A DNA stretch of 64,000 nucleotides from Datnioides undecimradiatus. Its lineage: Eukaryota; Chordata; Actinopteri; Lobotiformes; Datnioididae. A program made the translations under genes and the position numbers. Below the pieces are notes generated by a model. It worked only from the letters and a program-made list of their open reading frames with translations, had not been told where the DNA came from and ran no database searches. This document shows positions 21,781 to 31,581 of this stretch, one piece after another. The number at the start of each line of letters is the position of its first letter. Position 1 is the first letter of the stretch. The stretch lies in NCBI GenBank assembly GCA_008933995.1, contig WARS01000007.1:10592623-10656622 (forward strand). Reading direction: 5' to 3'.

Positions 21781-24700
21781 ATCACCAAATATGGAGATGT
21801 ACGGTTTTCAGTGGACGGTGATACCCCACTGAAAAAAGAAATGCAACTGTAGCATGTAACTCACTATCATTACATCTGATAATGTCCAGCCAGAAAATAA
21901 GCTTGAAATGACGACAGCGAGAACAAAAAGTATAGGGAGATGTTGCTATGGAAACGATACACCACGTTGTGTGCTAAGATGGGTATGTACGCGCAGGTTT
22001 TCAGAATGTTGCAGACTCATGTGTTGCATGTAGCTGCAGGTTTCAACATATCTTGTCGTGAATCTTTGTTCTGAAGTGGGCCACGAGCATCCAGCAATAC
22101 TGCAATGTGCTCTGCTGAGTAATCTACTGAGTAATCTGTGCGGCTGTAATCATGGACCCAATCTGGTTAGAAATGTTGCCGATGTAATTCACTGACTAAC
22201 TGACTTCTTAACAGCCCCTTCGCCATCTTCATCTCTGCATCAGCACAGGGATCTTGGGGATCTGTTTTCATATCTCCAGCCACTCTACATCCCTGTCATG
22301 TCTCACACTTTACCCCTGAAAGTCAAATTTTAAATGTCTTGTCCACCTTGAAAATGAAAATGGGAAGGATTTCCACTCCATCAAATCAAAGAAAAAAGTT
22401 GGATTTCTCTTGACAGTTCTGTCAGAGGAGGCAACAAACGCAGTGGGCAGCTCAGGAGTACAAGTCTAGCCGTGTTCTGCTCAGGAGTTCCACTGTTTTT
22501 TCATGTTTTTAATCATCCCCCTGCCTGCTGCTATTACAGCTGGACTGCATAGAAAATCTCAAAACATTCAGTGTTTTGTTCTGCAAAATCAATCAGTCAG
22601 GACATACTTTTTTACACAGTTTTTTGTGAAATGTAATTGGCTCAGCGAACTGTCTCTCAGTAAACTGATCTTTATAAGCTGGTAAAAGAAGTATATGCAA
22701 TGGCAAAAGCAATACACTGGTCTTTTACAAAGACTTTGCAAGTAAAAAATAAACGTGTTAATGTTTCCCTTTCCTTTCCATTTTTTATGCTGATTTTACT
22801 TCTTGGTTACTTTTTGTGGCTCTTTTAATTCATTTTCGATAGCTTTGGTTTTATCTAATTTGATTTTTTTAACTAATTTTACTTTTACTTTTATTAATAG
22901 TTTTTAAGATAAACAGCCAGGCATATCCATCTCCTTGCACAGATGGTGCTCTGCTCTGCTGCCGCTGCTCTGTTGGAGCACTTGGGGGTTAAGTTTGTTG
23001 TTAAAGGGCACCTTCATGGTCAGTGCTCAGGGAGGAGAAATCATGAGTCTCTTCTTCCTATTGAACAGATTTTTCCCTGTTGGTTTTCAGCTGGTAACCT
23101 TACAGTCTAGAGATTTGCACGCACCTTAAGGCGGCTGCTTCATTACTTCTGTTCAGCGATTTGGACCATGTATGATCTCAATGACACATCGCTTCCAAAT
23201 TAAAGCACCAGGGCAGCACTGGAACCGAAGGGATTCCGCCCAAAGTCAGCAGTGTCAGATCTAATCATCGTCACTCACTGAAGATGAACATTGTCCAAGA
23301 CTCCTGCCTGCCGCACACCATCTAAATGTGAAAGCAGCTTTTGTGAAGGGCTTTTACAGCATTTGACCTTGCAGTTACAGAGAGGAGAAGCTCGCAGAGG
23401 AGGCAAAATAATGACAGTTTATTCCACCACTCTTCAAGCGGTAATTGTTCTGACAAGGAGACGTGTAGAAGCTGAGGAGGAGGATGAAATCCTATACATG
23501 TGAGGGAGTAAAGGTAAAATGTGTAGTCCCTCCATGTTTGACCAGTAGTTTGTACACACAAATGTTATTTATTAACCAGAGTATGAACATAATGCTTTGC
23601 CAAGGGTGCAGTTATTTAGAATAGTCAAACGTAATGTGAAAAGGTAGGTAAAAGTTTTTTAAAGAGATGAGACAGGTTACGCTATCAGAATACAATAATA
23701 TAAAAGGAACCCTCAACCAGAGATCTCCTGTCTTTGTATTTTCGGGCGTATTCAAGAACTTACAAGGGGTATAGAACTTTTGTTTAATATGGAGGAATGT
23801 TCAGCTGGTCGATGCATGCTGGCATCTCATTTTAGCTTTTGTTTAGCATCATGGCACTCACACAATTTCTCATTCTCCGTCTGACACTGGGAGAAGAGTT
23901 CAGCGCAGAGAACAGAAGTTGCGGAGATGAATGAAGATCTTTGCCATCTTCTCAAGGTTCTGCTGTTTTAAAACAATTATGGTACAAATAGTAGTTTTAC
24001 AAGGTCCCCATCCAGCAGGGACTGTGAATTAATTGCAGGGCCACATTTGCTTTGCCCATGTTGAGAACTGGGAAAAAAAAAAAAAAAAGCTCAGTCATGT
24101 TACACAGTTAATTTAGGCCACTTGACACATACAGCCTCCTCCGACGATAGGAAAATCATTTCACACCATGAATAATTTAGCCTTAATGGGCTTAGTGTGA
24201 TTAATAATTTCTTCATATATCCACAGTCAAAGTGTGTTAGATCATTTTCCAGGCGGTTTACTCACTCCCCAAATCAGCCTTTTGTGCATCTGTTTCTGTG
24301 TGTGCATAAAATTCTTTCTCCATCCTCCGGTCTGTTAATGAGATGGAAATGGATTCGAGCTCGTACAGCGATTAAAAGTCGATTTTTAACTTGTTGTAGC
24401 GAGCAGACTGACAGGTTTCTCTTTTTAGCCTTCCCACTCTTTCTGTCAGTTGTTCATGCCCCGTCACCCTCTTTTTTTATCTAACCCTTCATCTTTGAAG
24501 ATTCCCCCTCTGCTAACGCTCAAACTTTGCTGTCTTCTAACCATTTTTTCCTTCATCTTAACAAAGTTGTTACCTAAACTTAACCAAACCTTAAACCATA
24601 CTCAATTTGATAACTGAAGTTCATCTTCCTTTGCACCGATGCTTATGAACCCTCTCCAGAGTGCCGATCCTGGTGCTGTAGACGGGTTTCACTGTTGCAC

Positions 24701-25620
24701 AGACTTTGGTTATACTCTCAACGCTGTCGGGGGCTAATGGCCAATAAATAGCTTCACTCTGTGGTCCAATTATATACATTTACATGTCTAACTAAATATT
24801 TTCTCCTTTGCCAAGTTTCTTCCTGTTAATTCCCAAATGTTTTTCTTGTATGTGACATCAAGCCATAGTATTCTATATGTGGATTAAATTCAAGGACACT
24901 GTTGGTCGACGTACCTGCACTCTTCATGTTTCCCCTTGCCCGTTTCCTGTCTGTCAGCTTCCATTAGCCTTCCTTCTCTTTTCCTCTCTCCCCTTCTGCC
25001 TGAGCCATACTGTATTATTAATTACAAACCTTTGTCAATGGTCTCATTATTTTCCACATTCTGACTGAGAGAAGCAAACCGCCTCTCTGAGGGTGCAGAA
25101 TACGCCGAAACTGCAAACCTCAGACCACGAAATGAATTTGGCACATGGTGGCAGGCTTTTACGCCTCGCTGTCACACGGTTGGCAGCAGGATGCCGGGAT
25201 GGCTGACACGCATTCTCACCAACGAATACCATATTTATCAAACAGACGTACAGTCACTTCCAGACAAAGCTCGACGTTTATTAATTTGGATGTGATTGTG
25301 CGATCAGAGCTTACATCACTTCTCAACCCATGTGCGGGAGTGTTTGAAACAGTGTGGACTTGCTGTGCCACAGAGTCAGTCTGGTTTTGTTGGAGGTTCC
25401 CTGTCTATTGATTAGATATGACATCTAAAATGGAGTATTCTGCTTGACATTTATGCATTCAGTTATTCTTACCATTGTCATGTCAGCTGCATTCCTTAAA
25501 TGAATGGTATAAGACAATGTTTATTACATATACAGCCACATATTCATCACTTTAGATAATGTAGCCTGGCATAGCAAACTGACACATAAAACTGAAATGT
25601 AAAGAACTGCAATATAGGCT
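21781..25620. other. Non-coding region, no gene recognised
   Basis: No convincing exon on either strand. It contains an A-run at 24073-24088 and a degenerate stretch of CTAAACTTAACCAAACCTTA type near 24570-24610, as often seen in decayed fish repeats. The open frames here are short and without family similarity. Confidence 0.45.
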
Positions 25621-25624
25621 TTAA

Positions 25625-26952
25625 CCCTCTGGAGTCGATGGACAAGCCGGCGCGTCCAAATCACGTGACCGATTTAAGACGATGTAGCGGCAAGACGCAG
25701 CTTCACTGAGTCTCGCAATTAATTTGTATCGACAGTGCCGACTTCAAACTATATACTAGTTTTTAAATTGTGTCAATAGGCCAAGTAAAACCCGACTTAT
25801 GATGAGTTGTTTACATCGTGTTTTTTACCGAACATTGTCGTTACGTTTGCTGCGGTAAAACACGCTAAAACAAACGGGCGATTCTGAGGAAAGCGATCTG
25901 TCGGCTGCAGGAACGAGTTTGCAAGCAAAGAAACATGACACTTTCTTTCCTATTGGTGGAAAATACACCATTTCAACCAATCAAAAAACATGGCAACGGG
26001 CTCCATTTGGTTGCTACGGTCGAGGGGAAGGTTGTGGGTTTGACTGGCCGTCAATGATGGCGGCCAAAGAGAAACAGCGTTGTTATACGATAGCGACAGG
26101 AGCGTTTAGATATTTGACAGATTTATGACATTTGGCGTGTTTGTATTGTTTAGTTAGTCAGTTAGTTATAATATAATAATAAATGATATAATATAAAATA
26201 TAATAAATGTGGGTGGAGTTGACCTGTCAGACCAGCTCATACAGTACTACTCTGCTGGTAAACTGCTGGTACAGGACCATGTTGCTGCACTTCTTGGACA
26301 TTGCCACTACAAATGCATTCATTTTGCACCATGATGAGCAGTGCCAAGAATGTGCAATCTATGGCACACAAAGATTTCATGATGGGGCTGGTGTGTCAGC
26401 TTTGTGGCTTGGACAAGGCAGGTGTTACCCAGACCAGGCCTGCTGCTCATGTTCCTGTGCCCATAGCCACAGGTGGACAACAGTAGGCATGACACAACCT
26501 GGAAGTGTCAAACCTGTGTTGTGCCCCTCTGTCTTGTGGTGGACAAGAACTGTTTTTTGGAGTGGCACAAATAATTTGTGCCATTGTGGCATCTTATTGT
26601 AACACCTGATTATAGCTGTACAAAAAACGCCTGGGGTATTACATGTATTTTAATGTAAATAGTTGTATATAACTTTGTTGTTTGCTAAATTTATACATTC
26701 ATTTCTGCAAATTACAATTTATATTTGCATTCTAAGTTATCAAAACGATTCGTTCAACATGTTTGTGGTTTTTACAGTAAAAAATGTAGCTTTTTCTTAC
26801 TCGGATTTTATGTTTTTTGTGTGATTTTAGGTCTAGTGTGTGCTGAACAAAATGATACCAAGCAAGGCAAGATAAACAACTTTTAAAGTGACATATAAAG
26901 GTAAAATCAAAAGTAGTCAAAAACGGCCAATTACACCCTAGACTCCAGAGGG
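25625..26952 (+). mobile_element. Internally deleted piggyBac element
   Basis: Perfect 12-bp inverted ends CCCTCTGGAGTC (25625-25636) and GACTCCAGAGGG (26941-26952) are each flanked by TTAA (25621-25624 and 26953-26956), the diagnostic target site of piggyBac. The 1328-bp copy keeps about 580 bp of 5' non-coding sequence, then the C-terminal third of the transposase, then about 380 bp of 3' sequence. Most of the transposase, including the first two catalytic Asp regions, is missing. The junction lies in an AT-rich run of ATAATATAATAATAAATG type near 26165-26208. It could be moved only if an intact transposase from the same family is present elsewhere. Confidence 0.93.
26209..26574 (+). pseudogene. 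piggyBac transposase C-terminal fragment
   Basis: Translation from 26209 gives VGGVDLSDQLIQYYSAGK, the conserved GVD..DQ block that holds the third catalytic Asp of piggyBac transposases. A shift then gives MLLHFLDIATTNAFILHHDE, a second shift gives MAHKDFMMGLVCQLCG, and a third returns to the first frame for TWKCQTCVVPLCLVVDKNCF, ending in LEWHK and TAA at 26572. The end is the cysteine-rich cross-brace domain that recognises the element's terminal DNA in this family. At least three frameshifts and loss of the N-terminal two thirds make this a dead fragment. The family's normal length is about 550-600 residues. Confidence 0.9.
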
Positions 26953-27223
26953 TTAATATTCCTTATTATTATTGGATATGGTAAATATTCAAACCACACT
27001 TGGAAGCAAACGCTGTCGACTGCAGCAGAATCTTCTCTCCATACTGCATTATCTGACTTTCTAAATGCTGCTTTTCAGACTTCCAAAACAGAACCCACTT
27101 GTTTAGCTGGATTTGATGTAATTGTTTCCGTTTTCAAGGTCTGAGAAGTGTCACTTTGTGTTTGTTTTGTTCATAAACTCTTGATGAACTCATGATGACA
27201 CCTCCAAACCATCCATCCATCCA

Positions 27224-27640
27224 TCTTCTTCTGCTTATCCGGGGCCAGGTCGCGGGGGCAGCAGCTTGAGCAGGGATGCCCAGACTTCCCTCTCCCGAGA
27301 CACTTCCTCCAGCTCTTCCGGGAGGATCCCGAGGTGTTCCCAGGTCAGTCGACAGACATAGTCCCTCCAACGTGTCTTGGGTCTTCCCCGAGGCCTCCTC
27401 CCGGTGGAACATGCCCGGAACACCTCCCCAGGGAGGCGTCCGGGAGGCATCCAAAACAGATGCCCAACCCACCTCAGCTGGCTCCTCTCGATGTGGAGGA
27501 GCAGCGGCTCTACTTTGAGCTCCCTCTGGGTGACACAGAGCTTCTCACCCTATCACGAAGGGTGCGCCCTGCCACCCTGCGGAGGAAACCCCTTTCAGCC
27601 ACTTGCATCCGTGATCTTGTCCTTTCGGTCATGACCCAAA
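27224..27640 (-). pseudogene. LINE ORF C-terminal tail
   Basis: The minus-strand frame 27235-27450 reads MPPGRLPGEVFRACSTGRRP, RGRPKTRWRDYVCRL and REREVWASLLKLLPPRPGPG. This is the conserved C-terminal end of this teleost LINE's polyprotein, downstream of the RT thumb. It lies out of frame with the RT (27833-28822). The segment between them, which should encode the region after the RT, is disturbed by the palindromic insertion at 27608-27669 and by stops. Confidence 0.85.
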
Positions 27641-27669
27641 GCTCATGACCAAAAGGACAAGATCACGGA
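27608..27669. repeat. 27-bp-arm inverted repeat inside the LINE
   Basis: The left arm 27608-27634 and right arm 27643-27669 are reverse complements except for one mismatch, with an 8-base loop CCCAAAGC. The left arm is the expected LINE sequence. The right arm is an extra inverted copy that interrupts it, and it is followed by a repeated GAGAGTAGGAACATA / GTGAGAGTAGGAACATA stretch. This looks like a templated (fold-back) insertion. Confidence 0.85.
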
Positions 27670-27832
27670 GAGTAGGAACATAGGTGAGAGTAGGAACATA
27701 GATTGACCGGTAAATCGAGAGCTTTGCCTTTTGGCTCAGCTCCTTCTTCGCCACGACGGAACGGTACATCGACCGCATCCATCTGTCAATCTCACGCTCC
27801 ATCCTTCACGCACTCGTGAACAAGACCCCGAG

Positions 27833-28822
27833 CTACTTAAACTCCTCCACTTGGGGCAGGAACCCTCCTCCCACCTGGAGAGGGCAGGCCACCATGGCCT
27901 CAGACTTGGAGATGCTGATTCTCATCCCTGCCGCTTCACACTCGGCTGCAAACCGCCCCAGTGCACGCTGAAGGTCCTGACCCAAGAGAGCCAACAGGAC
28001 AACATCATCCGCAAAAAGCAGAGATGAAATCCTGTGGTCCCCAAACCGGACCCCCTCCAGCCCCTGGCTGCGCCTAGAAATTCTGTCCATAAAAACAATG
28101 ACCAGAACTGGTGACAAAGGGCAGCCCTGCCGGAATCCAACATGCACCAATAACAGGTCTGACTTACTGCCGGCAATGCGAACCAAACTCCTGCTCCGGT
28201 TGTACAGAGACCGGACAGCCCTTAGCAAAGGGCCCCGGACCCCATACTCCTGAAGCACCTCCCACAAAATGCCACGAAGGACACGGTCGAATGCCTTCTC
28301 CAAGTCCACAAAACACATGTGGACTGGTTGGGCAAACTCCCATGAACCCTCAAGCACCCCGTAGAGAGCAAAGAGCTGGTCCAGTGTTCCCTGGCCAGGA
28401 CGAAAACTGCATTGTTCCTCCTGAATCCGAGGTTCGACTATCAGCTTCCGAACTACCTCAGTGACATCGGCTTGGGTGATGGATGAGTCGACCTCCGAGT
28501 CCCCAGTCTCTGCTTCCTCTATGGAAGGCGTGTCAGTGGGATTGAGGAGATCCTCAAAGTATTCTTTCCACCGTCTGACAATATTCCCAGTCGAGGTCAG
28601 CAGCTCCCCACTTCCACTGTAAACAGTGTTGGCAGAGAGCCGTTTCCCCCTCCTGAGGCGCTGGACGGTTTGCCAGAATTTCTTCGAGGCCACCCGATAG
28701 TCCTCCTCCATGGCCTCTCCAAACACCTCCCAGACCCAAGTTTTTGCCTCTGCAACCACCCGGGCTGCAGCACGCTTGGCCTGCCAGTACCCATCAGCTG
28801 CCTCAGGAGTCCCAGAAGACAA
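27833..28822 (-). pseudogene. LINE reverse transcriptase, fingers deleted
   Basis: A 329-codon open frame. It begins with a linker rich in KRAAARVVAEAKTWVWE, then FWQTVQRLRRGKR and WKEYFEDLLNPT. It carries RT blocks CSFRPGQGTLDQLF, MCFVDLEKAFDRV (motif A Asp), GFRQGCPLSPVL (motif B) and LLFADDVVLLA (motif C ADD). Between EVVRKL and IVEPRIQEEQ the family normally has some 70 residues forming the fingers (RT motifs 1-2 region). They are absent without loss of frame, so the protein would lack an essential part although the catalytic Asp residues remain. It ends at a TAG directly after VEEFK, where the family continues with a Tyr, giving a premature stop. Confidence 0.88.
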
Positions 28823-29380
28823 CCAGGCCCGATAGGACTCCTTCTTCAGCTCGATAGCATCCCTTACCTCCGATGTCCACTACCGGGTTCAGGGATTGTT
28901 GCCGCGACAGGCACCAGAGACCTTACAGCCACAGCTCCGAACGGCTGCGTTGACAATGGAGATGAAGAACATGGTCCACTTGGACTCAATGTCCCCAGCC
29001 TCCCTCGGAACCTGGTTGAAGCTCTCCCGCAGGCGGCGGTTGAAAACCTCTCTGACAGAGGGTTCGGCCAGACGTTCCCAGCAGACCCTCACAATATGTT
29101 TGGGTCTGCCAAGTCTGTCCAGCTTCCTCCTCCGCCAGCGGATCCAACTCACCACCAGGTGGTGATCAGTTGACAGCTCAGCCCCTCTCTTTACCCGAGT
29201 GTCCAAAACATACGGCCGAAGGTCAGATGATATGACCACAAAGTCGATCATTGACCTCCGGCCCATGGTGTCCTGGTGCCACGTGCACTGATGCACACCC
29301 TTATGCTTGAACATGGTGTTTGTTATGGACAGACTGTGACTAGCACAGATGTCCAACAACAAAACACCACTCAGGTTCAC
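28823..29380 (-). pseudogene. LINE AP endonuclease, C-terminal half
   Basis: The frame 28889-29380 contains CTWHQDTMGRRSMIDFVVIS and STDHHLVVSWI, the late motifs of AP-type endonucleases (the T/SDHH block holds the catalytic Asp-His pair). It then continues as the linker CWERLAEPSVREVFNRRLRE. It ends with a stop after GNNP (near 28889) in the same frame as the downstream RT, so a nonsense change rather than a shift separates the two. The endonuclease makes the target nick for reverse transcription in this class of elements. Confidence 0.85.
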
Positions 29381-29941
29381 ACCCTCTCAAGGAGTGTGGT
29401 TCCAGAGTCCAGGCTGTGCGTAGAGGTGAGCCAGACTATCTCTAACCGGTACCGCTCTACCTCTCGCACTAGCTCAGGCTCCTTTCCCCCCAGAGAGGTG
29501 ACATTCCATGTCCCTATAGCCAGATTCTTTGTCCAGGGATTGGGTCGCCGGGGCCCCCGCCCGTGACCACTACCCAATCCACTTTGCACTGGCCCCTTAT
29601 GCTCCTTCCTGTGGGTGGTGGGCCTATGGGAAGGCGAGGTCACATCACCTCTTCGGGCTGTGCCCGGCCGGGTCCCGTGGGCAAAGACCCGGCCACCAGG
29701 CGCTCGCCTGTGAGCTCCAACCCCAGGCCTGGCTCCAGGGTGGGGCCCCAGTGAAGCCATTCCGGGCGACGTAACGGCTCTTGATATTTTTTTTTCATAG
29801 GGGGCTTCTTGAGCCGCTCTTAGTCTGACTCATCACCTAGGACTTGTTTGCCTTTGGAAACCCTACCAGGAGCATTAAGCCCCTGACAACATAGCTCCTA
29901 GGGTCATTTGGGTACTCAAACCCCTCCACCACGGTAAGGGA
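29381..29941 (-). pseudogene. LINE 5' region and endonuclease N-terminus
   Basis: After a GC-rich leader, the minus-strand frame at 29377-29760 reaches NLAIGTWNVTSLGGKEPELV and REVERYRLEIVWLTSTHS. The first endonuclease motif is the Asn in TWNVTSL; the Glu motif expected after it (usually in a Q-E context) is not seen. The frame then stops near 29377, out of frame with the second half, and the central part of the domain is missing, so an internal deletion has removed catalytic residues. The leader (about 29700-29941) has CCGGGGTC-type GC-rich sequence and the conserved TCCTAG..GCTATGTTGTC element start. Confidence 0.8.
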
Positions 29942-31543
29942 TAAAGGCGTGAGGATATTTAACTGATTGTTTTCCAGATCCCTCTCATGCTGTGACTGTC
30001 TAGATGTGAACGTTCTAGGAACCGTGCTGGTTTCTGCGTCGGTTTAATAAATGAAGGCCATTGTGTGCGACAAAGGATGTAGAACTACATACAAAGAGGG
30101 TACCTTAAATAAAGTGCGTGCACCTTCCGTTGAGAAATGCAAAGTGTGAGGGGATGCAGGGGGTTCGGTGAGTGACACTCAGAATGTCAGGGATCAGAAT
30201 AAATCCCACGTTGGCTGGCAGGTTGTATTTTGGCTCTCTTGAAATATCTGCATATCAGTCTTTGTGTTTGGAAATACCACATTATCATGAGCAGAATGGC
30301 AGCAAGGCATGAAAAAAGAAAAGTGCATCCAAGACACCCTTGCAGCAGCTCAAAGAAAACGGTTCTGCCTTTTGGCATTTTAGCCACAGACATGGCTGCG
30401 AACCATGCTCTGCAGCGCATCACACAATGTAATTACTTTTCATCTTATGTGTATTGATCTCCTCCACCTTCATAGTTGCTAATAGTTTCCCAATTTCACA
30501 TTCATTTCAATCCCTCATTCTGCTTTTTTAAATTATTTGAGATATGCATCTTTCCCTGCGATGACTTATCATGACACTTAATGACACATATGTGCACTTT
30601 TAATTAATATAGAGTCAGTTTGCACTGCCTCACTCTAGCAGCTACAGTTGAATTTGTTGAATTGTGGAAGTTAACTAATAATATACATTACAGGGCTGCG
30701 CAGAAAAGGCTGATTAAATCTATTTAAAGGTGGTTAGATCCTGTGTAGTTTATCTAAATGATTAATGTGGGAGTCACTGTCCCTCGTTTTATTCTAATAC
30801 TGTATATACATATCCTAAAAATGACTGCAGCGGAAGCTCCTGTTCTACAGAAACATGAATGTCAGAAACACCCGGCAGCTTCTTATCTAACGATACCTGC
30901 CAGTAGGTCCACCTGTGTCCATGTAGCTCGCACATTTACTGATCAGTGAAGAACAAGCGTAGTGATTCATAGTTTCGAACCAGAACCCGTTTTCAGCGAA
31001 GACATTCAATTAATTCATTTATTAGATTATGAGGAAGAATCGCCAGGAAGACAAAAGCTAACCCACGGAAGAATGGAAACAGGTGGACCACAACAGGAGA
31101 CGGTCTTTGGCATGTGATATATTGCTGGCTGAGGCTTTCAGAGATATGGCTGAGGACCTGACCACACACAAACACACACACACACACATGCACGCACACA
31201 GTTCCTCTCTGACTGGCTGTATTCCAAATGCATCCAAAGGACAGGGCGCTGCAAACAAGGAGTCATATTTTAAGTCATAACATAAATCCAGAGATGCAGC
31301 TACATTTTGGTTGTTTTACAGATAAACAAATATCTAATCGTGAACAGATGGTCAAGCATACGAGAAGAAAGAACATGTTGTTTACAGACAACTTGAACCT
31401 TGAGTTAAAAGCCAAGGTAGACAATATGATGAGAAGAGGAGTGTTTCGAGGAGGGAGGGGTGTGAATGGAATCATGGAAAAGAGAAACGTGAAGATGCCA
31501 CAGTTGGGAGGGTTCACATTGTGGCGCCGTGTTGGTGCCAAGC

Positions 31544-31544
31544 A

Positions 31545-31578
<34 letters not shown>
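31544..31578. repeat. (CA)n microsatellite
   Basis: An uninterrupted CA array of about 17 units. Confidence 0.95.

Positions 31579-31581
<3 letters not shown>

Larger units (their letters stand above)
27209..29941 (-). mobile_element. Rex3/Expander-like (RTE-clade) LINE, near full-length, broken
   Basis: On the minus strand the order is a GC-rich 5' region starting with CCTTACCGTGGTGGAGGGGT (about 29941), an endonuclease domain, reverse transcriptase, a C-terminal conserved tail, and a 3' end GGATAAGCAGAAGAAGATGG followed by a GATG/GGAT repeat (plus-strand ATCC repeats at 27209-27223). The conserved 5' leader and the tetranucleotide tail match a LINE family abundant in teleosts. I recall the tail as typical of Rex3, but assignment to Rex3, Expander or another RTE relative needs a repeat-library search. 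Internal deletions, stops and frameshifts interrupt the coding region, so it is not autonomous. Confidence 0.9.

Noticed and set aside
27276-29774. Numerous plus-strand open frames of 80-167 codons
   Set aside because: Antisense shadows of the minus-strand LINE coding sequence.
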